A stretch of DNA of 64,000 nucleotides, taken from positions 1-64,000 of the forward strand of contig NZ_RMBX01000002.1 in assembly GCF_003807585.1 (NCBI RefSeq). Reading direction: 5' to 3'. The notes below the pieces were generated by a model. It saw only the letters and a list, made by a program, of their open reading frames with translations. It was not told the origin of the DNA and ran no database searches. The DNA is from Chitinophaga barathri (GTDB lineage: Bacteria > Bacteroidota > Bacteroidia > Chitinophagales > Chitinophagaceae). The position numbers were made by a program, and so were the translations under genes. Below are positions 1-9,124 of this stretch, piece by piece. Positions within the stretch are counted from its first letter, which is position 1. Every line of letters starts with the position of its first letter.

Positions 1-121
1 GTAGACCCGGTGTAGACCCGGTGTAGACCCGGTGTAGACCCGGTGTAGACCCGGTGTAGACCCGGTGTAGACCCGGTGTAGACCCGGTGTAGACCCGGTG
101 TAGACCCGGTGTAGACCCGGT
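1..121. repeat. Tandem array of 11-bp unit GTAGACCCGGT, 11 copies
   Basis: Eleven exact head-to-tail copies of GTAGACCCGGT run from the left window edge to base 121, and a decayed copy follows. The array may extend beyond the window. Eleven is not a multiple of three, so any peptide reading would cycle every 33 bases. The minus strand is open through the array, but no homology supports coding. It lies past the 3' end of the E2 gene. Confidence 0.95.
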
Positions 122-247
122 GTAGACGGCAGCCAGCAAGCTGCCTGCCGGAAAGGTCAAAGGCCGGTAAATACCCCTTATACCGCAGCGTAAGACTGTC
201 ATTTTTGCCTGAAAGGGACGATCAAAATGGCAGCGGGTGGGGGTAAG

Positions 248-302
248 TATGCTTTTGATATGCTTTTGATGTGCTCTTGCTATGCTTTTGATATGCTTTA
301 GG
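248..302. repeat. Second 11-bp tandem array (TATGCTTTTGA), 5 units
   Basis: Five consecutive 11-base units start at 248: TATGCTTTTGA twice, TGTGCTCTTGC, TATGCTTTTGA and TATGCTTTAGG. The sequence differs from the array at 1-121 but the period is the same. Similar TATGCYTTnnn units recur near 54.37 kb. No gene overlaps it. Confidence 0.85.
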
Positions 303-323
303 TGCCGCTACGCTTCGACCGGC

Positions 324-356
324 AAAAAACAAAGGCCGCCACATAGGGACGGCCTT
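324..356 (-). terminator. Rho-independent terminator of the E2 gene
   Basis: The inverted repeat AAGGCCG/CGGCCTT (332-338 and 350-356) is followed, on the minus strand, by a T-rich run (complement of 324-329). It lies about 25 bases past the E2 stop codon. Confidence 0.75.
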
Positions 357-380
357 CGTCGTATATCATTCCCGGTAAGA

Positions 381-1715
381 CTAATACTCCTTAGCCGGGT
401 CAAAATTCTCCAGTTCTGTAGCTACCGCGCTCAGGAAAGTAGAGCCCAGCGAACCGTCCACGATGCGGTGATCGTAGGACAGGGACAGGTACATCATGTG
501 GCGGATGGCAATGGAATCTCCCATATCCGTCTCTACCACTACCGGGCGCTTTTTGATCGCTCCTACCGCCAGGATGGCTACCTGCGGCTGGTTGATGATC
601 GGCGTGCCGGTAAGGCTGCCAAAGGTGCCTACGTTTGTGATCGTGAAGGTACCATTCTGCGTATCCTCCGGTTTCAGGCGGTTCTGACGGGCGGCACCGG
701 CCAGGTTGTTCACCTGTTTGGTGAGGCCTACCAGGTTCAGCATGTCCGCATTGCGGATCACGGGCACGATCAGGTTGCCGCTGGGCAAAGCGGTGGCCAT
801 GCCTATGTTGATGTCTTTTTTCAGGATGATCTTATCTCCGTCCAGCGAGCAGTTCACCAGCGGGAAACGTTTGATGCATTTCACCACGGCTTCCACGAAC
901 AGCGGCATGAACGTGATCTTTTCGCCTTCGCGTTTTTCGAAGTCTTTTTTCACACTTTCGCGCCAGCGCACCATATTGGTCACGTCCGCTTCGGCAAAGC
1001 TGGTCACATGCGGGCTGGTAGCCTTGCTGCGCACCATATGGTCCGCAATCAGCTTGCGCATGCGGTCCATTTCGATGATCTCCACGTTTCCGCCATAACT
1101 GTTGGAGGCGGCCACGGTGGTCATTTCGCGGCTGGATGTATCCTGTGCCGGAGCCGCTTTCGGGGCTTCGCGGATCACTTCAGGCTCCTGTACCTGCTGG
1201 CCACGGTTGGCGATATAATCCAGGATATCTCTTTTGGACACACGGCCGTCCGCGCCGCTGCCCGGTATTTTTTCGAGTTCTGCAAAGCTGATGCCTTCCT
1301 GCTGTGCAATGGTGAGCACCAGCGGGGAATAAAAACGCGGCTCACCGGAAGGCTGGGTAGCCACTGGCTCATGCCTGGCCGGGGTCGGCACTGCCTGGAA
1401 CTGGGATTCGGTCTGGGCCGGTTTGGCGGGGGCTGCGGGAGCCGCTGCCGGGGAGGCAGCCACTGAAGCCCCTGCTTCGGTTTGCACTCTGGCAATAACG
1501 GTACCTACCGGCACCACGTCATTTTCGTTAAAAAGGATTTCCGTGATCTCTCCTTCCGCGATGGAAGGCACTTCACTGTCCACTTTGTCCGTAGCGATCT
1601 CCAGCACCGTTTCGTCCACTTTCACCTTATCGCCCGGCTTTTTATGCCAGCGCAGGATGGTGGCTTCCATAATGCTTTCTCCCATTTTGGGCATCACCAG
1701 TTCGACTATTGCCAT
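381..1715 (-). CDS. 2-oxoacid dehydrogenase complex dihydrolipoyl acyltransferase (E2)
   Basis: A 444-residue E2 core enzyme that moves the acyl group from E1 through lipoyl-lysine to CoA. An N-terminal lipoyl domain (about 2-77) carries the lipoylation lysine K44 in ATDKVDSEVP. An Ala/Pro-rich linker follows, then a peripheral-subunit-binding domain (about 128-166) and a C-terminal catalytic domain with HRIVDG (H416). One lipoyl domain and the ATDKVDSEV context resemble branched-chain or generic 2-oxoacid dehydrogenases more than a multi-lipoyl PDH E2, so the substrate is uncertain. cinA lies 40 bases upstream on the same strand and may be cotranscribed. An E1 beta gene (pdhB) lies far away at 54.8 kb. 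Confidence 0.93.
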   Translation of the reverse strand: MAIVELVMPKMGESIMEATILRWHKKPGDKVKVDETVLEIATDKVDSEVPSIAEGEITEILFNENDVVPVGTVIARVQTEAGASVAASPAAAPAAPAKPAQTESQFQAVPTPARHEPVATQPSGEPRFYSPLVLTIAQQEGISFAELEKIPGSGADGRVSKRDILDYIANRGQQVQEPEVIREAPKAAPAQDTSSREMTTVAASNSYGGNVEIIEMDRMRKLIADHMVRSKATSPHVTSFAEADVTNMVRWRESVKKDFEKREGEKITFMPLFVEAVVKCIKRFPLVNCSLDGDKIILKKDINIGMATALPSGNLIVPVIRNADMLNLVGLTKQVNNLAGAARQNRLKPEDTQNGTFTITNVGTFGSLTGTPIINQPQVAILAVGAIKKRPVVVETDMGDSIAIRHMMYLSLSYDHRIVDGSLGSTFLSAVATELENFDPAKEY

Positions 1716-1755
1716 ATAAGTGCTTTTTTTTAATAGATGACAAAAATAAGGGAAA

Positions 1756-3003
1756 TTAAAGTTCCAGCCATTTCCGCAATTCGTTCATGGCTGCTACCAC
1801 CGTCATGTCTGTGTTCCGCGCCCTGTCGTAGCGGAAGCGGTGCAGCGTGGTACGTATGTTATCTTTTCCGCCTGCGGCGATCCATACGGTACCTACGGGC
1901 TTTTCTTCGCTGCCGCCATCCGGGCCCATAATGCCCGAAACGGCCATCACACAATCCACATTGAGCGCTTTTAACGCGCCTTCCGCCATTTCACGCACCG
2001 TTTGTTCGCTCACTGCGCCATATTGTTCCAGCGTGGTGGCTTTTACGCCTAAAAGGTTCATTTTGGTTTCGTTCGCATAACTTACCACGCTGCCTTTGAA
2101 ATAGCGGGAACTGCCCGCCACTGAGGTGATCTGGCCGGCGATCTTTCCGCCGGTGCAGCTTTCCGCGGTGCCAGCGGTGAGGCCCTTTTCCAGGAGTATT
2201 TTACCAAGGATCACTCCCATGGGCAGATCTTCTTCCGCCACGGCAATATCCGCCAGCTGCGATCTGAGCGCATCGAAGGCGGTTTTCATTTCCGCGGCGG
2301 CGGATGTTTTTTCAGGGGATACGGAGGTGAGGCGAAGCTTCAGCAGGCCGTAGCTCGGCAGATAAGCCAGTTTGATATGTCCGGGAAGCGCGTTTTCAAA
2401 GTCTTTGATTCGTTCGGCCACAAAGGATTCGCCCATTCCCGTGGTGATAAGCGTATGATGCAGCAGCGTGGGCATGGTGAAGCGGCTTTGCAGGCGGGGG
2501 ATCACTTCGGCTTCCATCAGGCCTTTCATCTCAAACGGCACACCGGGCATGGACACAAATATCTTCCCGTCCTTTTCGAACCACATTCCCGGCGCGGTGC
2601 CGCGCATATTGGGCAACACGGTGGCGGTATCGGGCACCAGCGCCTGCGCCACGTTCCGCTCCAGCACAGGCAGCTTCCTGGCTTCAAAGAGGGCCATCAG
2701 GCGGGTGAGCGTAGGCTCGTCCTGCACCAGCTTGCCGCCGAAATATCCGCACAGCACGGGTTTGGTAATATCGTCCGCGGTGGGGCCGAGGCCGCCGGTG
2801 ATCAGTATGATGTGGGAAAGACGGGCTTCTTCATCCAGTGCGCGGATGATGGCTTCTTTGTCGTCCCCCACGGCCACGCGGCGCTGTACCCATACGCCCG
2901 CATCGTTCAGCTTCTGGCCCATCCAGGCGGAATTGGTATCCACCGTCTGCCCTATCAGCAGTTCATCGCCGATCGTGATAATGCTCGCTAGTATCTTTTC
3001 CAT
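1756..3003 (-). CDS. cinA: CinA family nicotinamide-nucleotide amidohydrolase
   Basis: A 415-residue protein of full CinA length. The N-terminal half is a MoaB/MogA-like (MoCF) domain with GGLGPTADDIT at 70-80. In characterised CinA proteins this part is linked to ADP-ribose pyrophosphatase activity. The C-terminal half (about 255-410) is the PncC-type NMN deamidase domain, with GTAESCTGGK and later SGIMGPDGG. The expected role is pyridine-nucleotide salvage by deamidating NMN; the competence/damage-inducible name is historical. It sits between the thioesterase and E2 genes, all leftward. Confidence 0.93.
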   Translation of the reverse strand: MEKILASIITIGDELLIGQTVDTNSAWMGQKLNDAGVWVQRRVAVGDDKEAIIRALDEEARLSHIILITGGLGPTADDITKPVLCGYFGGKLVQDEPTLTRLMALFEARKLPVLERNVAQALVPDTATVLPNMRGTAPGMWFEKDGKIFVSMPGVPFEMKGLMEAEVIPRLQSRFTMPTLLHHTLITTGMGESFVAERIKDFENALPGHIKLAYLPSYGLLKLRLTSVSPEKTSAAAEMKTAFDALRSQLADIAVAEEDLPMGVILGKILLEKGLTAGTAESCTGGKIAGQITSVAGSSRYFKGSVVSYANETKMNLLGVKATTLEQYGAVSEQTVREMAEGALKALNVDCVMAVSGIMGPDGGSEEKPVGTVWIAAGGKDNIRTTLHRFRYDRARNTDMTVVAAMNELRKWLEL

Positions 3004-3101
3004 GATTGTCGCTTAGAATCTTCCATGATCATGTATCCCGTGCTCCGGCGGAGAATGCCGTATTGATCCCGGGGAATCCTTTGCCGTTAACCGCCGGGGC
3101 T

Positions 3102-3521
3102 TTACGGATTTGCCTCGAAATACGGCGCCAGTTTTTCGCGCAGTGCGTCCGGCATGGTCATACGTGTTTTTGCTTTGGCGTCTATAAAGGCTAAAGTGAC
3201 CATGCCCACGTTGAGCAGTTCACCTTTCTGATTGTACAATTCGGAGTGGAACTGGATCTTATGGTTGGCAGGCAGTTCCTTTAGTATAGTCTTCACCGTT
3301 ATAACGTCGTCGTAATACGCGGGCCTTAAGTACTTCACCTGCAGCTCCGCCACCGGCATTATCACCCCCTGTTCTTCCAGTTCCCGGTAGGTGAAGCCCA
3401 GCTGGCGGATAGCGTCCGTTCTTCCTACTTCGTAGTACAGTGCGTAGTTCCCGTAGTAGAGATACCCCATCTGGTCCGTTTCTCCATACCGCACGCGTAT
3501 ATCAATCGTGGTTGTGTACAT
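3102..3521 (-). CDS. Acyl-CoA thioesterase, YbgC/4HBT hotdog family
   Basis: A 139-residue single hotdog-domain protein. The N-terminal stretch RYGETDQMGYLYYGNY carries the family Asp (D16), which activates water in 4-hydroxybenzoyl-CoA-type thioesterases, followed by the hotdog helix. It probably hydrolyses acyl-CoA or acyl-ACP in the cytoplasm; the substrate cannot be told. It precedes cinA by about 100 bases on the same strand and could lead a short operon with cinA and the E2 gene. Confidence 0.88.
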   Translation of the reverse strand: MYTTTIDIRVRYGETDQMGYLYYGNYALYYEVGRTDAIRQLGFTYRELEEQGVIMPVAELQVKYLRPAYYDDVITVKTILKELPANHKIQFHSELYNQKGELLNVGMVTLAFIDAKAKTRMTMPDALREKLAPYFEANP

Positions 3522-3568
3522 GGTCAGTCTTTAAAATGGATTGTAAATGTAGGGGATTTGGCAGGTAT

Positions 3569-3607
3569 AAAAAAAGAGTTCCGTACGGATGGCGCGCGGA
3601 ACTCTTT
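3569..3607 (-). terminator. Terminator of the DoxX-family gene
   Basis: Stem AAAGAGTTCCG/CGGAACTCTTT (3574-3607), with a T7 run on the minus strand just past it. It lies about 20 bases downstream of the DoxX gene stop. Confidence 0.8.
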
Positions 3608-3627
3608 CTGAAATGTATGTAAAGGTC

Positions 3628-4032
3628 TTATTTGCCGATGGCTGCATCCAGCGAATATTTGCCGGGGCCGGTGAGCAGGATGGATACCCACATGCCTAAA
3701 AACATGATGGCGGTTTCTTTATCCATCACCGGGTCTTTTGCGTGGATCATGAAAATTATAACGGCGAAGCAGATGAGCAGGGGAATAGTGGCAAGCCTTG
3801 TGAGCAGGCCTATCAGCACCAGCGCGCCGCAGAAAAACTCAGCGAAAATAACGAGGCAGAGCGAAGGCGTTTTGCCGATCCCGAACGGGTCCGCGAAGTT
3901 CTGCACCTTGGATGAGAAATTCACGAGCTTAGGCCAGCCGTGCATCATGACAAGCGCTCCAAACACCACACGCTGCAATAACAGGGCGAAATTTAATGTG
4001 CCGTTGTTAATCTTGGAAGAGAGAAGTTTCAT
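3628..4032 (-). CDS. DoxX family membrane protein
   Basis: A 134-residue protein with four predicted hydrophobic segments and the DoxX-like N-terminal pattern (VVFGALVMMHGWPKL, then FFCGALVLIGLLTRLATIPL). Members are small inner-membrane proteins, some linked to quinone- or thiol-dependent redox; most have no known function. The gene has its own terminator and its upstream region holds two DnaA boxes. Confidence 0.88.
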   Translation of the reverse strand: MKLLSSKINNGTLNFALLLQRVVFGALVMMHGWPKLVNFSSKVQNFADPFGIGKTPSLCLVIFAEFFCGALVLIGLLTRLATIPLLICFAVIIFMIHAKDPVMDKETAIMFLGMWVSILLTGPGKYSLDAAIGK

Positions 4033-4172
4033 AGATGATAATTGGTTTGATTCTTGTTAAGTAGTCCCGCGTCGGGAATGGCAATTCAAATGTATATATT
4101 CCTAATGCATATCTGCATAAAAGTCAAATTTAGGGAGGCATTTCTCCAAAACCAAAGCGAGCGCCTCGATAG

Positions 4173-4199
4173 TTATCCACATCCATCAGTTTATCCACA
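4173..4199. other. Two perfect DnaA boxes (TTATCCACA)
   Basis: TTATCCACA occurs at 4173-4181 and 4191-4199 in the same orientation, 18 bases apart start to start. This is the perfect consensus DnaA box. They lie in the 350-base gap between the leftward DoxX gene and the rightward TPR gene, where gene direction switches. The short flank at 4090-4135 is AT-rich. An origin or DnaA-regulated promoter is possible; two boxes alone do not establish it. Confidence 0.5.
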
Positions 4200-4241
4200 G
4201 TGCGTAGATAACCTGCGAAAGGCAAAACAGGCAGAAACGGT

Positions 4242-4249
4242 TATATTTG
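4242..4249 (+). promoter_or_regulatory. Bacteroidota -7 promoter box TATATTTG
   Basis: TATATTTG matches the Bacteroidota -7 consensus TAnnTTTG, about 137 bases before the TPR gene. No clear -33 TTG is visible. If used, it would give a leader of about 130 nt. Confidence 0.4.
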
Positions 4250-4385
4250 CCCGGTTTGCACCCCCTTTTTAATGCCAATTTGAGACAAGGCACCGGAATA
4301 TTCAAAAGCCGCACAGCACCGCATTTGAAATATTTCCGGGGCTGAACCGTTTTAAAAAATATTGTAAGTAATAACATAAAAAAGC

Positions 4386-7300
4386 ATGAAGCTATTCACC
4401 AGAAAGAACTGCGCTCTTCCACGACTGCATGTACTCTTGATCCTGGCGGGCATTACAGGGGCCACTGCCGCGACCGCGCAGCAATCCCGCACCTATACGG
4501 AGCCCGACAAGACCTTCAAGGAAGCACAGCAACTCTACAAGGAAGGCAAATACGCCGTATCCCAGCAACTTTTTAAACAAACGATTGACGGGATCGGGTA
4601 TTTTAAAGAAACCAACCGCTCGCTGGTGAATACGGACGCGCATTACTATTACGCCATGTGCGCCCTCAAACTGGGCAACGACGATGCGGAGAAAAAAGCG
4701 CTGGAATTCCTCAAATATTTCAACAACAGCGCCCGCGAACAAATGGTGAGTTTCCAGCTCGCCCGTTTTTATTTCAACGCGAATAAACTCCAGGAAGCCA
4801 TCCCCTACTACGAAAAAGCCAGTATCGACAATCTCTCCAACGAAGAGATCGCCGATATGAAGTTCGAGCTGGCCTACTGTTACTTTAATGTGAAGGATTT
4901 TGCGAAAGCGCAGCCGCTGTTCGCTTCCATTAAGGACATACAGAACAAATACTACATCCCCGCGAACTATTACCACGGCTTTATCTCCTACTACAACAAA
5001 CAATACGCCGCCGCGCTGAGCAGTTTTGAAAAAGTGAAAAACGAGCCCAAATACAGCGGCGTGGTGCCTTATTACATCGCGGAGATCTATTATTTCCAGG
5101 GCAAACGCGACCAGCTGATCGCCTACGCGGAGCCGCTGGTGCGCAAAGGAAACATTTACTACGACGCGGAGCTGAAACAGCTCATCGGCCAGGCTTATTT
5201 CGAAAAGAAAGATTATCCAAAAGCCCTTCCTTACCTCGAAGAATATAACGACAACGCGGATGAAGTACGCAAGGAAGATGTATACCAGCTTTCTTACGCC
5301 TATTACCAGACCGCCAACCTCGATAAAGCCATCGCGGGATTTAAACAGCTGAGCAGCGAAAAAGATTCTCTGGGGCAAAACTCCATGTACCTGCTGGGCG
5401 ACTGTTACCTCCGCACCGGCCAGAAGGCCAATGCGCGCAACGCCTTCGCTTTCAGTGCCCGAAACAGTTCCAATCCCAAACAGCAGGAAATATCCCGTTT
5501 TAATTACGGTAAACTTTCCTTCGAACTGGGTTACCAGGACGCGGCCATCGCTGAGCTGACCAATTTCATGAACAACTACCCCCGTTCTGAATACGCCCGC
5601 GAAGCCCGCGAGATACTGGTGCAACTGTTTGCCAATACGAACAATTACAAAGAAGCGATTGCCATACTGGAACAGTTGCCGGAGAAAAGCCCGGCTGTGC
5701 TGAAAGCCTACCAGAAAGTAGCTTACGGCCGCGCCACACAGCTGGTGAACGACCAGCAGCTGGCCGAAGCGGACCGCCTGCTGGATATATCGCTGGCGAA
5801 CCCTTACGACAAAAATATTGTACGGCTGGCCCAGTTCTGGAAAGGTGAAGTAGCACTGCGCCAGAATAACTCGGACAAAGCGATCAGCAGCCTGCAGGCT
5901 TACTTCGCGGACGGCAGCAACACCTCCGCCCCTTCCTCTGGCGAAGCGAACGTGAACACGGCCAGTTACAACATGGGATACAGCCTCCTGAAAAAAGAAC
6001 AGTACGCGAATGCGCTGCCCTATTTTGAAGTAGCCCGGCTCGCCTCCGGTCCTAACGCGGGGCGTATCAATACCGATGCATTGCTCCGTGCCGCCGACTG
6101 CCATTACATGCTGCGAAACTTCCCCGCCGCCACCTCGCTGTACGACCGCGTGATCGCGAACAACGATCCCGGCGCGGATTACGCCACTTACCAGAAAAGC
6201 ATCATCCTCGGTATACAGGGTAAACACAGCGAGAAACTGAACCTGCTGAAACAGCTCGCGGTGAAATACCCGACCTCCGGCTTCAACAACGATGCGGAAA
6301 TGGAGATCGCGGACACTTACCTCAGCGACGAACGTTTCAGCGATGCCATCCCCCACCTCAAAAATATCCTCCAGAAACAGCCCGAGGGGCCCAATGCACC
6401 CAAAGCGCTGCTGAAACTGGGGCTTGCATATTTTAACACGGACCAGGACAACACCGCGGTAGGGTATTTCCGCCAGGTAGTGGAGAAATTCCCCGCCTCA
6501 AACGAAGCCAATACCGCGTTGCAGAACATCCGCACCATTTATGTGGACCAGGGCAAAACGGACGATTACCTCGCCCTGCTGAAATCTACCGGCCGCTCCG
6601 TATCCGCCACCGCGGAAGATTCCCTGAGCTATGCCGCCGCGGAAACGCGCTTCAGCAGCGGGGACTATACCGGCGCTGTAACCGCGTTCAACAATTACCT
6701 CCAGAAGTTCCCCAACGGGCAGTTTGCTTTGCAGGCGAACTTCTATAAGGCCGAATGCCTGTACAACAAAAAAGACTACACCAACGCGCTGCCCGCTTAC
6801 GAGTTCGTGCTCACCAAAGGCGCCAGCCCGTTTGCCGAAAGGTCCGCTTTACAGGCAGCTTACATGAACTACTACCAGTCCAAAGATTACGAAAAAGCGC
6901 TGGGCTACTACCAGCAGCTGCAAAGCCTGGCCACGACCAAAGACAATACCATGGCCGCCAGCCGCGGCCTGCTCCGCAGCCATTACCAGTTGAAACATTG
7001 GGAAGAAGTAAGCCAGTTTGCCGAACAGCTGCTCTCCGCCAGCAATATCAGTACAGATGACCAGATCATCGGTCACTTCTACCTGGGTAAGGCGCAGCAG
7101 GAAAAGCAGCAGTACGACGAGGCGATCGCGGAATACAAGATCGTGACGGGCCTTACCAAATCAGAGATCGGCGCGGAAGCCCGGTATAATATCGCCAAAT
7201 GTTACCTGGACAAAAACGACCTGGCCGCCGCTGAAAAAGCCGGCTTCGACGTGATCAAAAACACCTCTTCATACGAAAGCTGGACAGCCCGCGCATACAT

Positions 7301-7463
7301 CCTGCTGGGCGATGTGTACCACCGCCAGAAAGATTACTTCAATGCAAAAGCCACCTTCCAAAGCATCGCGGAAAACTGCCCGATACCTGAGCTGAAAGCC
7401 GAGGCCAAAGAAAAACTCGCGAAAGTGGAAGCAGAAGAAAAAGCAGGTTCTAAAATTAAATGA
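4386..7463 (+). CDS. Exported tetratricopeptide-repeat protein, 1025 residues
   Basis: A Sec signal peptide (hydrophobic about 14-30, cleavage near ATAQQ) is followed by almost continuous TPR helices to the C-terminus, with units such as LYKEGKYAVSQQLF, AIPYYEKA and YFNTDQDNTAVGYF. It is probably a periplasmic or outer-membrane-associated scaffold. Its stop overlaps the start of the downstream barrel gene, implying translational coupling, and an HU/SPOR membrane protein follows. The three look like one envelope operon. Long TPR proteins next to barrels are common in Bacteroidota, but I do not know a defined function for this set. Confidence 0.9.
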   Translation: MKLFTRKNCALPRLHVLLILAGITGATAATAQQSRTYTEPDKTFKEAQQLYKEGKYAVSQQLFKQTIDGIGYFKETNRSLVNTDAHYYYAMCALKLGNDDAEKKALEFLKYFNNSAREQMVSFQLARFYFNANKLQEAIPYYEKASIDNLSNEEIADMKFELAYCYFNVKDFAKAQPLFASIKDIQNKYYIPANYYHGFISYYNKQYAAALSSFEKVKNEPKYSGVVPYYIAEIYYFQGKRDQLIAYAEPLVRKGNIYYDAELKQLIGQAYFEKKDYPKALPYLEEYNDNADEVRKEDVYQLSYAYYQTANLDKAIAGFKQLSSEKDSLGQNSMYLLGDCYLRTGQKANARNAFAFSARNSSNPKQQEISRFNYGKLSFELGYQDAAIAELTNFMNNYPRSEYAREAREILVQLFANTNNYKEAIAILEQLPEKSPAVLKAYQKVAYGRATQLVNDQQLAEADRLLDISLANPYDKNIVRLAQFWKGEVALRQNNSDKAISSLQAYFADGSNTSAPSSGEANVNTASYNMGYSLLKKEQYANALPYFEVARLASGPNAGRINTDALLRAADCHYMLRNFPAATSLYDRVIANNDPGADYATYQKSIILGIQGKHSEKLNLLKQLAVKYPTSGFNNDAEMEIADTYLSDERFSDAIPHLKNILQKQPEGPNAPKALLKLGLAYFNTDQDNTAVGYFRQVVEKFPASNEANTALQNIRTIYVDQGKTDDYLALLKSTGRSVSATAEDSLSYAAAETRFSSGDYTGAVTAFNNYLQKFPNGQFALQANFYKAECLYNKKDYTNALPAYEFVLTKGASPFAERSALQAAYMNYYQSKDYEKALGYYQQLQSLATTKDNTMAASRGLLRSHYQLKHWEEVSQFAEQLLSASNISTDDQIIGHFYLGKAQQEKQQYDEAIAEYKIVTGLTKSEIGAEARYNIAKCYLDKNDLAAAEKAGFDVIKNTSSYESWTARAYILLGDVYHRQKDYFNAKATFQSIAENCPIPELKAEAKEKLAKVEAEEKAGSKIK

Positions 7464-9088
7464 TGACAAACATGAAGATCAAATATATCCTTGGTTTACT
7501 CGCACTGCCGCTTGGCGCTTTCGCACAGAAAGACTCCCTGAAGCAGGAAACGATAGACATCATCAGCAAGTACCAGCCCAAGCTGCGAGACGCGGCCAAG
7601 CTGAACCTTACCGCATCGCTGCCCTCGCTGGACACGGCGCGCCCCAGGCTCGGTTACCAGGTGCCTGCGCTGAACCTTTACTTCATGTACCAGCCCGTGC
7701 CTATCAAACCGCTGGCGCTCGGCAGGGATACCTCCGCGCTGAACCTTCAGAATAATTTCGTCAAACTCGGTTACGGCAACTACTCCACCCCGCTCATCCA
7801 GGCAGGGTTTGGCAGCGGCCGCAAAGACAAATACAACTTCGGCCTGTTCTTCAACTACATTTCCTCCAAAGGCGATATTGAAAACCAGGACTATGCGAAT
7901 ATCAATGTACTGGCCTCCGGCACTTACTTCTCCCCTCTTTTCGAGATCAACGGCAGCCTCGGGTACAACCGCAACCAGGTACATTATTACGGCTATGACC
8001 ATTCCGTGTACGAATTCGCGAAATCCGATGTGAACCAGGCGTTTAACGAAGTGGTGGCCAAAGTGGGATTAAAAAACAGGCCGCAGAACGATTGGGCTTT
8101 CCAGTTCAACCCGCAGGCGGAATTTGCGATATTCGGCGACAGTTACAAAAGGATGGAAAACACTTTTGTGCTGAAAGCGCCCATCCGCAAACAGCTTTTT
8201 GAGGACATCTGGATCAAGGTGGAAGGACTGGCGGACCTCAGTACTTTTAAAGAGGATAACAACGAACAGATCAACAATAACGTGGCGGCCATTCACCCGG
8301 CGGTGGAGATCACCAAACCCGGCTTTATGCTGCACGCAGGCGCAAACCCGACCTGGAGCAACGGTAAGTTCTACCTCCTGCCGGATATCGTGAACGAGTC
8401 GCACCTGATCCGCAAAAAGCTGATCCTCAGCAGCGGATGGATCTCCTACATCGACAAAAACAACTTCCGCAACCTGGCGAACGAAAACCCGTTCATCAAT
8501 ACTTACCCCGTTGGTATCCTGAACACCCGGATAGAGGAAAAATACACGGGCATTAAAGGTACGCTGGGCAACCACTTCACTTACAACACCAAGTTCGGCG
8601 CCATCACCTGGCACAACCTGCCGCTGTTTGTAAACGACAGTACAGACGGCAAGAAGTTCGATATCAGGAACGAAGAAGAGCTGAAAGCCTTCCAGCTGCA
8701 CGCGGAAGTAGGATATATCCAGGAAGAGAAGTTCCAGGCCCGTGTGAGCGTGGACTGGTATAACTGGAATGATCAGACGACGGAACTGAAGCCCTGGCAT
8801 ATGCTGCCCTTCAAGGCCAGCCTGTTTGCCCAGTATTCCTTCGGCAAAAAATTCCACCTGAACGCGAACCTGTACACTCTGAGCGGCAGCTATTACGTAC
8901 TGCACAACGGGGATTTCGGGAAAACCAAGCCCGCACAGGATCTGAACGCCGGCGCGGTGTACAATATCGGTAAAAACTTCAACCTCTGGCTGAACGCCAA
9001 TAACCTCCTCAGTTACAAGTACCAGCGCTGGTATGGCTACCAGAGCTACGGGCTCAATGTAGTGGGGGGTATCATGGTTAAGTTTTAA
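7460..9088 (+). CDS. Outer-membrane beta-barrel protein (TonB-dependent-receptor-like barrel)
   Basis: A 542-residue protein with a signal peptide (best from the in-frame ATG at 7472: KIKYILGLLALPLGAFAQ). Many alternating amphipathic, aromatic-rich strands follow, and the chain ends in GLNVVGGIMVKF with the terminal Phe typical of outer-membrane barrels. A TonB-receptor plug domain is not evident, so it is a barrel without a proven uptake role. The start overlaps the TPR gene stop by 4 bases. It probably works with the TPR protein. Confidence 0.82.
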   Translation: MMTNMKIKYILGLLALPLGAFAQKDSLKQETIDIISKYQPKLRDAAKLNLTASLPSLDTARPRLGYQVPALNLYFMYQPVPIKPLALGRDTSALNLQNNFVKLGYGNYSTPLIQAGFGSGRKDKYNFGLFFNYISSKGDIENQDYANINVLASGTYFSPLFEINGSLGYNRNQVHYYGYDHSVYEFAKSDVNQAFNEVVAKVGLKNRPQNDWAFQFNPQAEFAIFGDSYKRMENTFVLKAPIRKQLFEDIWIKVEGLADLSTFKEDNNEQINNNVAAIHPAVEITKPGFMLHAGANPTWSNGKFYLLPDIVNESHLIRKKLILSSGWISYIDKNNFRNLANENPFINTYPVGILNTRIEEKYTGIKGTLGNHFTYNTKFGAITWHNLPLFVNDSTDGKKFDIRNEEELKAFQLHAEVGYIQEEKFQARVSVDWYNWNDQTTELKPWHMLPFKASLFAQYSFGKKFHLNANLYTLSGSYYVLHNGDFGKTKPAQDLNAGAVYNIGKNFNLWLNANNLLSYKYQRWYGYQSYGLNVVGGIMVKF

Positions 9089-9124
9089 TTGCGTAAACTT
9101 GCACTCAAAATTGACCCGGCCGTA

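Noticed and set aside
1..202. Minus-strand frame from the ATG at 202-200 through the 11-bp array to the left edge
   Set aside because: Any stop-free 11-base repeat stays open indefinitely; no homology or promoter supports it.
4392..6356. A 654-codon open frame on the minus strand opposite the TPR gene
   Set aside because: It is antisense to a gene with clear TPR repeats, has no recognisable domain and consists of low-information Val/Phe/Arg-rich text expected from the complement.
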